This document shows positions 43,739 to 52,941 of a stretch of 64,000 nt of DNA, in pieces (within the stretch, counting starts at the first letter, position 1; each line of letters begins with the position of its first letter). A program made the position numbers and the translations under genes. Source of the DNA: Paenibacillus roseus (GTDB lineage: Bacteria > Bacillota > Bacilli > Paenibacillales > Paenibacillaceae); contig NZ_JAELUP010000107.1 of NCBI RefSeq assembly GCF_016424485.1, positions 80,717 to 144,716 on the forward strand, in the 5' to 3' direction. The notes below the pieces were generated by a model. The model saw nothing but the letters and a program-made list of their open reading frames with translations. It was not told the DNA's origin and made no database searches.

Positions 43739-45199
43739 TTATTTCAAGCGCTCAACCAGTTTGTCATATTCGGGACTTTTCAGAAAATTGTCAATGGAAA
43801 TATGCTCTGCGCTTGGCGCTTTTACTCTCGCCCGGTCAGTCAAGGTCTGATGGGTAATGACGATATCTGCATCATTCGGAATGTCGCTGATCGCGGTATT
43901 CGTTACAGCAACATCGACATTGGCCTCTTTCATCTTTTTGCGCAGGATGGAAGCTCCCATTGCACTGGAGCCCATTCCGGCATCACAGGAGAAGACGATT
44001 TTGCGAACGTCCTCCTTCGCTTTTGCAGCGCCTGCTGCTTGTGCTTGAGCAGTTCCGGCTGTGCTTGTCGCAGCACCTGACGAAGTTCCTTTAGCCTCGC
44101 TCTTCATTTCGTTCATCTTCGCTTGCGCCTGCTCCAGATCATCCTCGTCAGCGTTTTTGCGCGAGGTTTTGAGAATTAATACCGCGACGAGGAAGGAAAC
44201 AACCGTTGCAGTGATAACGCCTGAGAACACTGCCAGCAGACCGCCCTTAGGCGCCATGGCCACATAAGCAAAGATACTGCCTGGCGATGGCGTTGCAACA
44301 AGACCTGCGTTGAACAGGGAGAAAGTAAATGTACCCGTAATCCCCCCGGCAATTGCAGCTACAATCAATAGAGGTCTCATCAAAATGTAAGGGAAGTAAA
44401 TTTCATGAATCCCGCCCAGGAAGTGAATAACAGCCGCTCCTGAAGCAGATTGTCTGGCAGACCCGCGGCCGGCAATCATATAAGCCAGCAGAATGCCAAG
44501 CCCAGGACCCGGGTTGGACTCCAACATGAAGATAATGGACTTGCCCGCCTTGGCTGCCTGATCCAGCGCGATCGGACCGAGTACGCCGTGATTGATCGCA
44601 TTGTTGAGGAACAAGATCTTGCCAGGCTCGATCAAAATGTTCGCCAGCGGAAGCAAGCCGTTGTCAACCAGGAACTGCACGCCATTAGCCAGCACACTGC
44701 TGATTCCTTGTACAACTGGTCCGATAGCAACATAAGCGATGATGGCAAGCAGCCCGCCGATGATACCCGAAGAGAAATTGTTCACCAGCATTTCAAAGCC
44801 GGAACGGATTCTACCTTCCAGCAAACGGTCAAACTGCTTCAATATCCATGCCGATAATGGTCCTATTATCATAGCTCCCAGGAACATCGGGATATCTGCG
44901 CCGACGATAACGCCCGTAGTGGCCACAGCTCCAATGACACCGCCGCGAACGCCGTAAATCATGTTGCCGCCTGTATAGCCAATCAAGATCGGCAGCAGGT
45001 GGAACAGCATAGGCTCAACAAGTTTGGCCAAGCTCTCATTGGGAAACCACCCGGTCGGAATAAATAAAGCGGTAATCAGCCCCCATGCAATAAATGCACC
45101 AATATTCGGCATTACCATCCCGCTCAGGAATCTTCCGACACGCTGTATGCCTACTTTAGCGCCGCCTGCTCTCTGCTTCTTTGCGTCAGTCGTTGTCAC
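43739..45199 (-). CDS. mtlA: Mannitol PTS permease, IICB
   Basis: About 486 residues. The N-terminal 350 form the IIC membrane domain, with GGNMIYGVRGGVIG and the substrate-site sequence ESNPGPGLGILLAYM. After a flexible Ala/Lys-rich linker comes IIB with the phosphocysteine in IVFSCDAGMGSSAMGA near 407. It has no IIA, which is encoded by mtlF. I choose GTG 45199, which has AAGGAGG before it; the frame is open to 45259 but would then lack a site. A CcpA-type cre site lies in the short leader. Confidence 0.93.
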   Translation of the reverse strand: MTTTDAKKQRAGGAKVGIQRVGRFLSGMVMPNIGAFIAWGLITALFIPTGWFPNESLAKLVEPMLFHLLPILIGYTGGNMIYGVRGGVIGAVATTGVIVGADIPMFLGAMIIGPLSAWILKQFDRLLEGRIRSGFEMLVNNFSSGIIGGLLAIIAYVAIGPVVQGISSVLANGVQFLVDNGLLPLANILIEPGKILFLNNAINHGVLGPIALDQAAKAGKSIIFMLESNPGPGLGILLAYMIAGRGSARQSASGAAVIHFLGGIHEIYFPYILMRPLLIVAAIAGGITGTFTFSLFNAGLVATPSPGSIFAYVAMAPKGGLLAVFSGVITATVVSFLVAVLILKTSRKNADEDDLEQAQAKMNEMKSEAKGTSSGAATSTAGTAQAQAAGAAKAKEDVRKIVFSCDAGMGSSAMGASILRKKMKEANVDVAVTNTAISDIPNDADIVITHQTLTDRARVKAPSAEHISIDNFLKSPEYDKLVERLK

Positions 45200-45216
45200 T
45201 GCAGCTCCTCCTTTTA

Positions 45217-45230
45217 TAATAACGTTTTCA
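45217..45230 (-). promoter_or_regulatory. CcpA cre site in the mtlA leader
   Basis: On the minus strand TGAAAACGTTATTA matches the cre consensus TGWAARCGYTWNCW at 13 of 14 positions. It lies about 11-24 bases after the predicted start of transcription, where bound CcpA would act as a roadblock. Confidence 0.7.
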
Positions 45231-45247
45231 TACTTGTTTACACCAAA

Positions 45248-45276
45248 ATAATAGGCCACAATCCGTTTCGCTTCAA
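45248..45276 (-). promoter_or_regulatory. Promoter of the mtl-pts operon
   Basis: On the minus strand TTGAAG (45271-45276), a 17-base spacer and TATTAT (45248-45253). The -35 is weak, as expected for a promoter that needs an activator such as MtlR. Confidence 0.55.
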
Positions 45277-45510
45277 CAAAAGGAAAATTCTATTCCGTCA
45301 TGAATAATGTTGACAGGATTTAATAATTCATTCATGAAGTTCAGATGGGGAGCGTTTTTTTACTTCTTTGTCCGAGCCTTCAGGTGGGAACAACCTGTAT
45401 AATACGTGTAAAAGGCTGCTTTTTTGGACAAAAAAATTAGTGTTTAAAAAGTGCAAGGCCAGGAAATAAAAAAGTGCAAGCGAGAAAACGCAGCAAATAA
45501 AAAAATCCAA

Positions 45511-45539
45511 TTGAGTGTAAGCGTTATCACTTTTATAGT
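45511..45539 (+). promoter_or_regulatory. Promoter of the AraC regulator gene with a cre site in its spacer
   Basis: TTGAGT (45511-45516), 17 bases and TATAGT (45534-45539). The sequence TGTAAGCGTTATCA (45516-45529) fits the CcpA cre consensus at all 14 positions and occupies the spacer, so catabolite repression of the whole sugar-transport operon is very likely. Confidence 0.75.
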
Positions 45540-45573
45540 GAATCGTAAGCAGATGGGGAAAGGGTACAGAAGA

Positions 45574-47910
45574 ATGAAGATTCGCGAACGCTTTAACAAA
45601 TTCAGCTTTTTCCACAAAAGCTTGATCATCACACTGCTCATATCCATTATACCGGTCACTGCGCTATCGATAATGACCTATTCCATCGGTGTCCGGGAAA
45701 TCAGGCAGGAGGTCGGAAGAACTCAACAGCTCCAATATGCACAAGCAGCCGAAAGATTGGATGCCCAGTTGAACCGGCTCAAACTGACCGTCAATCAATG
45801 GGCTTATCACCCGTTTTTGATGGAGTTGAACAAACAGTATACGGTCGGCAGGGACGTTCGTTTTACGCTGGATTTATTCAATCAATTAATCGTCATGAAG
45901 AACGCCGATCCGCTGATCGAGAAAGTATCCCTGCTGCTTCAGCAGGAATCGCTGCTTCTGATTGAAGGCGAGAACGGCATCCGTACGATTGATGATGACC
46001 AACTTGAACGTCGCTATCAATCGCTGTTGGAACATCAGCGCAGCATTTTCTGGGGGACTAATCCTGAATTGGCAGCGAATCAGGAAGAGGAAAAAAGAAA
46101 AATATTTCCACTCGCTTTGATTCAGAAAATACCGGTCACAATGGAACCTGTCTTTGGCGCGCTAATTGTAGAGTTGAACAAGAATGAGCTAAGGTCCATG
46201 CTGAAGGTGCTCAGTCCGCCTGAACAAGGAACTGCTTTTATACTGGATGAAGGAGCTGCCTACCTCGTCACCAATGACGAGCAAACCGAAGCTGCCGACA
46301 ACGGGCTTAACGATGAGCTTCGGCAAACCGTGCTGCAAACCGGTCAACGCTCCGGAACCTTTTCCTTCAGTTCGGGAAGCGATAATTATGTTGTCACTTA
46401 CGACCATTTGGACAATACGGATTGGCTGTATGTGTCTGCTGCTCCCTTGTCCCATTTGCTGAATCCGGTGAAGCATCTGCTTAAAATACCGCTGTTCTCT
46501 ATTCTGCTTGGACTGTTGTTCGCCCTTGTCTTGTCCTGGCTCGGGTCCAAGCAGTTGTACCGCCCTTTGCAGCAGCTGACACGCGTATTCGGCTATGAGT
46601 ACAGCAAAGACCAGCAGCGTAGAGGCGAGTTTCACTTCATCGAGTCACGCTGGCACTATTTGATCGGGGAACGCAGCCACTTGCAGGCCAAATTGCAGCA
46701 AGCTACCCCCGCCTTGCGAGAGGGCTTTCTGCTTCAACTTGTACAGGGCCATCTGGATTCCTTATCCGAGCAGCGAATTCGCGAGCAATTGATCCAGTAT
46801 GATATCCATACTCAGGATCAGCAGTTTTCCATGCTGCTCATTCAGCTCTACGGATTTACGCATTATTACGCCAATTTGGCCAAAGGAGATGAGCAACTCA
46901 TTTCCTTCGCGGCCGCTAACATTATCGATGAAATATTGAAACAGCAGGCATTGAAGGCGTTTGTCATCAACTTTCAGGACTTGACCATCGGCGTATTGCT
47001 TCTCTCCCCTGCCGACCAGTCAGGAGAGAACATCAAGTCGGGATTGTTCGAGCTGGCCCATGCGGTAATCTCACCTTTGCAGCTTTATTTGAAGCTTCAG
47101 GTTGCCGTCAGCCTTAGCCCCATCGCCACGGTGCTCAAGCAAATCCCGTCCGCACTGGAAGATGCCCGCCATGCGATTTCCCATCGGGACATCGCAGCGG
47201 ATAATGCCGTTATCGACGCGGAGGATATCGTTCTGAGAGGGGATCATTCAACGCCGTATCCATTCATTGCAGAGAAAGGATTAATTCAATTGATTCAGAT
47301 CGGCGCCGAAGAGCAGGCGCTTGAGCAGGCGGATGCGTTCATGGCAGCCTTGCAGTCCCATTCAACTAAAGAATTTGCGATTCAGCAAGGAATGCTGCAA
47401 CTATTGGGCAATGTTCAGTTCGCTATGCTGCAAATCGGCTGCAATCTGCAGCAGATGCATCGCGGGGTCAATCTGTTCGATCAATTGTTGCACATTCGCG
47501 AGCCCGCTGGCATGTTGTCCTGGTTCAAATCGATGATCATTACACCGACGATCCGGGAGATGCAATCGATTAAAGATCTGAAATCGAAGCAAATCATTGA
47601 TAAAGTGCTGGTCATGTTGCAGGAAAATTACATGCACGATATTTCGCTGGAGATGTGCGCCGACCGCTTCGGAACTTATGCCCAAAAGCTGAGCGCCAGC
47701 TTCCGTCAAATTATCGGGATCAATTTCATCGATTATCTGACCCGCCTGAGACTGGATAAATCCAAGGAGCTGCTGATCAGCACCCAAATGAAAATTAACG
47801 ACATCGCTGAACAGGTCGGATATCAGCCGACCTACTACAACCGCATTTTCAAAAAGCACGAAGGTATGACACCCGGTCAATTCCGCGAAAAGCATACCGA
47901 TGGAGCTTGA
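45574..47910 (+). CDS. Membrane-anchored AraC-family transcription regulator
   Basis: A 778-residue one-component regulator common in Paenibacillus. Two membrane helices (SLIITLLISIIPVTALSIMTY near 18-38 and LLKIPLFSILLGLLFALVLSWLG near 305) enclose an extracellular sensor domain of about 260 residues. The cytoplasmic part ends in a double helix-turn-helix AraC domain (about 680-775, FGTYAQKLSASFRQIIG and NDIAEQVGYQPTYYNRIFKKHEGMTPGQFRE). It probably senses an oligosaccharide outside the cell and switches on the ABC genes directly downstream. The start at ATG 45574 follows GAAAGGG; the frame is open to 45451 but this would include the promoter. Confidence 0.9.
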   Translation: MKIRERFNKFSFFHKSLIITLLISIIPVTALSIMTYSIGVREIRQEVGRTQQLQYAQAAERLDAQLNRLKLTVNQWAYHPFLMELNKQYTVGRDVRFTLDLFNQLIVMKNADPLIEKVSLLLQQESLLLIEGENGIRTIDDDQLERRYQSLLEHQRSIFWGTNPELAANQEEEKRKIFPLALIQKIPVTMEPVFGALIVELNKNELRSMLKVLSPPEQGTAFILDEGAAYLVTNDEQTEAADNGLNDELRQTVLQTGQRSGTFSFSSGSDNYVVTYDHLDNTDWLYVSAAPLSHLLNPVKHLLKIPLFSILLGLLFALVLSWLGSKQLYRPLQQLTRVFGYEYSKDQQRRGEFHFIESRWHYLIGERSHLQAKLQQATPALREGFLLQLVQGHLDSLSEQRIREQLIQYDIHTQDQQFSMLLIQLYGFTHYYANLAKGDEQLISFAAANIIDEILKQQALKAFVINFQDLTIGVLLLSPADQSGENIKSGLFELAHAVISPLQLYLKLQVAVSLSPIATVLKQIPSALEDARHAISHRDIAADNAVIDAEDIVLRGDHSTPYPFIAEKGLIQLIQIGAEEQALEQADAFMAALQSHSTKEFAIQQGMLQLLGNVQFAMLQIGCNLQQMHRGVNLFDQLLHIREPAGMLSWFKSMIITPTIREMQSIKDLKSKQIIDKVLVMLQENYMHDISLEMCADRFGTYAQKLSASFRQIIGINFIDYLTRLRLDKSKELLISTQMKINDIAEQVGYQPTYYNRIFKKHEGMTPGQFREKHTDGA

Positions 47911-47928
47911 TTTAGGAGGAACACAATA

Positions 47929-48831
47929 ATGAAGCTGCTGGACGGCCTGCGCAAGGATTTGTTTCTATATTTGCTGATTCTGCCCGGCGTACTCTATTTT
48001 CTTATTTTCAAATATGTGCCGATGTGGGGAATTGTCATCTCGTTTCAAGACTACTCCCCTTATATGGGCTTTTGGAAGAGCCCTTGGGTGGGCTTCGAGC
48101 ATTTCACGAATCTGTTTAAAAATCCAGATTTTCCGATCCTGTTCCGCAATACGATGATGATCAGTCTGATGAATATCGTCTTCTATTTTCCGATGCCGAT
48201 TATTCTGGCGCTGATGCTCAATGAGCTGAGGACAGAGCGGTACAAGCGGGTTCTGCAATCGATTGTTTACCTGCCGCATTTTTTGTCCTGGGTTATTATC
48301 TCCGGGATTTCCTTCCTCCTGCTCTCTCAGAGCACCGGAATCATCAATATGATGTTAATCAAGCTGGGATTTCAGCCGTTTGATTTTCTGACGAACCCGA
48401 ATGTATTCTGGCAGATGCTGACTGTTCAAAGCATCTGGAAGGAGACCGGATGGGGAACGATTATCTTCCTGGCCGCGATGGCTGGCGTCGACCCGCAGCT
48501 GTACGAGGCGGCTAGAATGGACGGGGCAAGCCGCGTGCGTCAAATCTGGCATGTGACGCTTCCCGGAATCCGCCATGTCATGGTCACCCTGCTTATTTTA
48601 AGACTCGGGAGCATTATGGACGTCGGCTTCGAGCAGGTGTTTCTAATGATGAACAGTGCGGTATCCAATGTAGCCGATGTGTTCGAAACCTATGTCTACC
48701 GCAACGGCATTCAGCAAGGACAATTCAGCTACAGCACCGCTGTCGGACTGTTCAAATCGGTCATCGGCCTCATTATGGTCGTAGGAGCTAACAAGCTGGC
48801 CAAACGCTACGGAGAGGAGGGGCTGTACTAG
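47929..48831 (+). CDS. Sugar ABC transporter permease (LplB type)
   Basis: A 300-residue permease with six membrane segments. The coupling loop EAARMDGASRVRQIWHVTLPGI is near residue 200. The beginning (FLYLLILPGVLYFLIFKYVPMWGIVISFQDYSP) is typical of the LplB/YtcP family that imports plant-derived oligosaccharides. It lies 18 bases after the regulator gene and has GGAGG; its stop codon abuts the next start. Confidence 0.88.
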   Translation: MKLLDGLRKDLFLYLLILPGVLYFLIFKYVPMWGIVISFQDYSPYMGFWKSPWVGFEHFTNLFKNPDFPILFRNTMMISLMNIVFYFPMPIILALMLNELRTERYKRVLQSIVYLPHFLSWVIISGISFLLLSQSTGIINMMLIKLGFQPFDFLTNPNVFWQMLTVQSIWKETGWGTIIFLAAMAGVDPQLYEAARMDGASRVRQIWHVTLPGIRHVMVTLLILRLGSIMDVGFEQVFLMMNSAVSNVADVFETYVYRNGIQQGQFSYSTAVGLFKSVIGLIMVVGANKLAKRYGEEGLY

Positions 48832-49704
48832 ATGAAAGAGGGTAGAATATTCGGATTGATCAACGGGTCGCTGCTCGCCGTCATCGGCGCCCTCACGCTC
48901 TTCCCGCTGTATTACGTCTTTGTCGTCTCCTTCACCGATCCGGCAGAGTATATCGCCAAGCAAGGCTTTGTCCTGTTTCCTGAGAAATGGTCGTTGCTTT
49001 CCTACAGATACATTTTGTCGACCTCTTCTTACTTGCGAGCGACGGGGGTCAGCACATTCCTGGCTACTGTCGGAACGGCGCTCAGTCTGATGGTCACAGC
49101 CGCGCTCGCATACGGACTATCCCGAAAGCGCTTGCGCATACGCAAGCCGCTCATGTTGATGGTACTTTTTACGATGCTGTTCAGTCCGGGCATTATTCCG
49201 CATTATATTCTCGTTCGCGATTTGAACCTGATCAATAATCTGTGGTCGCTCATTCTCCCTTCGCTAAGCAGCGGATGGTATGTCTTCCTGATGAAAAGCT
49301 TTTTTGACAGCATTCCGCCAAGCTTGGAGGAAGCTGCCATGGTAGACGGCTACAATGATTTCAGAATTTTCTTCCGCATTATTCTGCCATTGTCTCTGCC
49401 GGCGATCGCCGCATTCGGACTGTTCTATGCGGTCGGCTACTGGAACACCTATTTCAATGCTGTACTGTACATTAATGATTCAACCAAGTGGCCGCTGCAA
49501 ATTTTGCTGCAAAACATTCTGATCGACTCTTCAACATCCTCATCCGGCTCGGGAGCGGCAGAGCTGATGAACGAGCAGCAGCTCCCCGCCCAGACGTTGA
49601 AGATGGCGGCGGTGGTCGTTGCCACGCTTCCGATATTGTTCGTCTATCCACTGCTGCAAAAGCATTTTGCCAAAGGGGTCATGCTCGGTTCCATCAAAGA
49701 GTAG
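48832..49704 (+). CDS. Sugar ABC transporter permease (LplC/YtcP type)
   Basis: A 290-residue partner permease with six membrane segments and the coupling loop EEAAMVDGYNDFRIFFRIILPLS near 170. The C-terminus YPLLQKHFAKGVMLGSIKE is characteristic of the LplC family. The start lies directly after the previous stop. No ATPase gene is nearby; in Bacilli such systems share a general sugar ATPase of the MsmX type. Confidence 0.88.
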   Translation: MKEGRIFGLINGSLLAVIGALTLFPLYYVFVVSFTDPAEYIAKQGFVLFPEKWSLLSYRYILSTSSYLRATGVSTFLATVGTALSLMVTAALAYGLSRKRLRIRKPLMLMVLFTMLFSPGIIPHYILVRDLNLINNLWSLILPSLSSGWYVFLMKSFFDSIPPSLEEAAMVDGYNDFRIFFRIILPLSLPAIAAFGLFYAVGYWNTYFNAVLYINDSTKWPLQILLQNILIDSSTSSSGSGAAELMNEQQLPAQTLKMAAVVVATLPILFVYPLLQKHFAKGVMLGSIKE

Positions 49705-49836
49705 CTCCAGTGATTGCCCATTACGATAAAGGGGGTGACCACTGGCTCCTGAGGCTGCCAATCATCAGAGGAATTTGGCTTGCAATTCGCAGTTTCAACA
49801 AACAGACATCGCAATCAAAAGGGAGGATCTATATCG

Positions 49837-51390
49837 ATGAAAAACTCGCTTAGCAAATTTGCCAAAACCGCAGGCACTGCCCTACTGGCATTGACCCTGC
49901 TCTCGGCCTGCACATCCAGCCCGGCTCCAGGGTCCGGGAATGGGAATACCCCGAGCAATACCGGCGCCGGCAAAGAGACGGGGGGAACAAGCGAACAGCC
50001 TGTGTCCATCAGCATTATAACTGAATTCAATACACCGGAGGCTCCTGGGCCAGATAATCCGGTGCAGAAGGAATTCGAGAAAAAGACCAACACGAAGCTC
50101 AATATTATGTGGACGTCCCCCAACAGCTACGGAGACAAGGTGAATCTGATTTTGGCTTCCGGGGATATGCCTGATCTGGTTAAGGTGCTGGATTTCAATA
50201 GCTCCCTGATGAGACAAATGGTCAAGCAGGGCGCATTCTGGGATTTGAGTCCGTTCCTCGCCGATTACCCTCACCTGATGGAGTATCCTGAGAGCGTATG
50301 GGAAAAGACGAAAATTGACGGCAAAAATTACGTCATCCCTTCTGTGCGTCCGTTGCACGGCGGACCATGGATGCCGATTGTCCGTAAAGACTGGCTCGAC
50401 AAGCTGCAACTGGAAGTGCCGAAGACACTTGACGATTTGTTCAATGTCATGAAGGCTTTTGCCGAGCAGGACCCGGATGGCAACGGAGTTAAGGATACAA
50501 TTCCGCTGCTGCCGCGCAACGATCTCGGCTGGGCCGAGGGAGTGCTGAACCACAGCAATGGCAAATGGAAACAAGTGGACGGCAAGCTGATCGATACAAC
50601 CTTCGAGCCTGGCACAAGAGAAGCGCTGGAATGGCTGAACAAGGTGTATAAGGCAGGTTACATGCCGGCAGATTATGCGGTGATGAAAGAAACCCAATCC
50701 GAGGACTTGGCCAAGACAGGACGCGTAGGCATGTACCCGAATACGATTGAAGCCATATGGAGGGTGCAGGCGGAACTGATCAAGACGAACCCGGAAGCGG
50801 ACTTCCTGCCGCTTAGCTACCTGGAATCCGATGCCGGCACTTATGCTCCTTCCTCGCCTGGATTCAATGGCGTGTTCCTGATTCCGAAATCGGTACCGGA
50901 AGAGAAAGTGAAGAAAATTCTTGAGCTGATGGATTACGGCGCTTCCGAAGAAGGCTTTACTCTGGCCTGCTACGGCATCGAAGGCATTCATTATACAGTC
51001 GGGGAAGACGGCTTCAAGGTCGCCACGGATCAGGCCTTCAAGGACAGTGTCTCCCAAAGCTCCTTCGGTAAAATCTTCGAGCGGTTCGACCAATATCTCT
51101 GGGCTTACCGCACGGGCATGCCGAAGGAAGTATTCGAACGCAACAAGAAGATTGTTGACGAGCGCCAGACGCATTCGGTTGATGATCCAAGCGTCGGCCT
51201 GATCTCGGAAACCTGGCTGAAGATCGGACCGGATTACACTAAGAAAATGAACGACCTCAAAACCAAAATTATTATGGGACAGGAGCCGATTGAGGCGTGG
51301 GACAAATATGTAGCCAGCCTGAAGGCGGACGCGAACTATACGAAGGTTATTGATGAAATGAACGAAGCGTTCGCTGCAAGAAAGCAATAA
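49837..51390 (+). CDS. Sugar-binding lipoprotein of the ABC importer
   Basis: A 517-residue extracellular family 1 binding protein. The signal peptide ends in LLSAC (Cys about 23), followed by a low-complexity Gly/Ser/Asn linker. The body resembles LplA/YtcQ-type proteins (DNPVQKEFEKKTNTKLNI, NLILASGDMPDLVKV, GNGVKDTIPL-type calcium loop DPDGNGVKD). The ligand is probably an oligosaccharide, exact type unknown. The start at ATG 49837 follows GGGAGG; a frame open from 49780 lacks one. A 132-base gap separates it from the permease gene. Confidence 0.88.
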   Translation: MKNSLSKFAKTAGTALLALTLLSACTSSPAPGSGNGNTPSNTGAGKETGGTSEQPVSISIITEFNTPEAPGPDNPVQKEFEKKTNTKLNIMWTSPNSYGDKVNLILASGDMPDLVKVLDFNSSLMRQMVKQGAFWDLSPFLADYPHLMEYPESVWEKTKIDGKNYVIPSVRPLHGGPWMPIVRKDWLDKLQLEVPKTLDDLFNVMKAFAEQDPDGNGVKDTIPLLPRNDLGWAEGVLNHSNGKWKQVDGKLIDTTFEPGTREALEWLNKVYKAGYMPADYAVMKETQSEDLAKTGRVGMYPNTIEAIWRVQAELIKTNPEADFLPLSYLESDAGTYAPSSPGFNGVFLIPKSVPEEKVKKILELMDYGASEEGFTLACYGIEGIHYTVGEDGFKVATDQAFKDSVSQSSFGKIFERFDQYLWAYRTGMPKEVFERNKKIVDERQTHSVDDPSVGLISETWLKIGPDYTKKMNDLKTKIIMGQEPIEAWDKYVASLKADANYTKVIDEMNEAFAARKQ

Positions 51391-51452
51391 GCTTCTCCGG
51401 ACGGCCGCATCTATTGATTACCGCATGCGACTGCCCGTATCCAGGCACAAAT

Positions 51453-51498
51453 AGTGTCCGGCCCGCTGGTCGATTGATTGACCAGCGGGCCGGACACT
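51453..51498. terminator. Bidirectional terminator with 19-bp perfect stem
   Basis: 51453-51471 and 51480-51498 are exact complements (core GTCCGGCCCGCTGGTC) around GATTGATT. It separates the binding-protein gene from the convergent beta-propeller gene. Confidence 0.9.
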
Positions 51499-51532
51499 TC
51501 TTCATGCTGTATTGCAAGCAGCCGCAAGCTGC

Positions 51533-52807
51533 TTATTCACGGATTACGCCGCCAAGATCAGCAAGGAATACCCGACGAGTGCCGTCTACAAAGCCGTTGA
51601 AGATTACATGCCGGTTGTCGGGGGCCCAGGCAGGATGCGGATCTACCCGCAGCGCCGATGTCGTCTTCGTCCCAGGGTTGCCCACCGGAATCCGGATAAT
51701 CGCCCGCTCACTGCCTCCCTTCAAATCGATGAGCCTCAAAGGGACCGTGCCGTCACCGTAAGCGACATGCTCCTGCTCGTAGGCATCCGTTAGAATATGG
51801 CGGCCGTTCGGGTGGACCGTCGGATGACCGGAACCGGGAATTCCTTCAATAATTGTACTCAGCCCGGACCCGTCGTAGCCAGCACGCACCAGCTTGAGCT
51901 TGCGGTCGCCATCCAGGCACAGATTCATCGACAATGTCCGGCCATCCGGGTACCAATTGATATGATGACCGCCTTTGTCCCATTGCTCCGGACCGACCGC
52001 AACATGAATATCGCTGCCATCGGGCTTCATCGTAATGACCCAAAATTTCAGATTGTGCTTCATCAGCATGTTCCACGGCTGCTCTTCCTCCGTATGGAAC
52101 CAGCGCATTGTGAAGATCAGACGATCCCCCTGCGGATTGAACTTGCAATGGAAGCCATAGCATTCGCCATGGGCGTACAACTGCCGATCAATAGCAGGCT
52201 GCGCCCGGTCGAATACTTCTTTAATAGAAACGAGCAGTCTTCTTTTGCCTGTCTCGGTATCGGTCACATACAATCCGTCGTCCTCGCTAAATCCGAAGTT
52301 GCGCGGAACCCGATCATCAGGTACCATCACACCATACCCGTATTGCGTACGCCGCATTCGCTTCATACAAGCAGAGATGATGGACTTTCCGTCCGGGGAA
52401 ATCCGGTAGATGCCCCCTTCAAGCCTGCGCTTCGCGCCGGTCAAGGGATTCAGCTCCACACAATAGGGCTCCCATTCTCCTGGTTCGACATCATTGTAGT
52501 AGAGCTTCTCATCGCTTGTCCCCCAGTTCAGATTGGCGCCAAGCTGCGGTTCCCAGCCACAGGTGGCTGCAATCGGGCGCTCTGTCCCGGTATGCAGATC
52601 GATGAGCGCAATGACAGCTTGCTCGCCGGGCTGCGGCAAGCGCTCTTCCTGCGGCATTTGCAATACGGCAACGTATCTGCCCGATGGGCTGACAGGGGAA
52701 GTATCGAAGAAGCGGTGGAAGCTTCCTTTGCTATTCGGGGTCAAACACCACACCGGCACAAGCGGATCGTACGCCGTATAACGGGGAAATCGTTCACTAA
52801 TGATCAA
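51533..52807 (-). CDS. Beta-propeller protein, possibly oligogalacturonate-lyase-like
   Basis: About 424 residues of WD40/TolB-like blades: repeated segments such as VSPSGRYVAVLQM, ISPDGKSIISACM, FNPQGDRLIFTMRW, WYPDGRTLSMNL, VHPNGRHILTDAY and APDNRHVIFNGF. This resembles the seven-bladed cytosolic oligogalacturonate lyases (PL22) and TolB-like proteins; conserved His and Gln residues occur (GHHINWY, GSGHP), but I cannot confirm the catalytic set. There is no signal peptide. I choose the TTG at 52807, 8 bases after AAAGGAG; the frame is open to 52927 without a site. It is probably involved in breakdown of the imported sugar. Confidence 0.65.
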   Translation of the reverse strand: MIISERFPRYTAYDPLVPVWCLTPNSKGSFHRFFDTSPVSPSGRYVAVLQMPQEERLPQPGEQAVIALIDLHTGTERPIAATCGWEPQLGANLNWGTSDEKLYYNDVEPGEWEPYCVELNPLTGAKRRLEGGIYRISPDGKSIISACMKRMRRTQYGYGVMVPDDRVPRNFGFSEDDGLYVTDTETGKRRLLVSIKEVFDRAQPAIDRQLYAHGECYGFHCKFNPQGDRLIFTMRWFHTEEEQPWNMLMKHNLKFWVITMKPDGSDIHVAVGPEQWDKGGHHINWYPDGRTLSMNLCLDGDRKLKLVRAGYDGSGLSTIIEGIPGSGHPTVHPNGRHILTDAYEQEHVAYGDGTVPLRLIDLKGGSERAIIRIPVGNPGTKTTSALRVDPHPAWAPDNRHVIFNGFVDGTRRVFLADLGGVIRE

Positions 52808-52941
52808 TATAATCGCTCCTTTGCTATCTATGATGTTCATATTTATTGTAAATACAGACCCGGCAGCATGTGTTATCTGCAAACAGACTGCTTTTGTCTG
52901 CAGATGACATCTGGTGCGATTACGCATAACAGGAGGTGCAC

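Noticed and set aside
49705..49836. Open frame of 32 codons after AAAGGGGGTG, ending on the lipoprotein ATG
   Set aside because: Only a CTG could start it; the ribosome-site-like sequence alone is not enough.
49882..51387. 501-codon open frame opposite the sugar-binding lipoprotein
   Set aside because: It mirrors the sense gene through codon bias, has no plausible start region or motif, and the sense frame has a signal peptide and family match.
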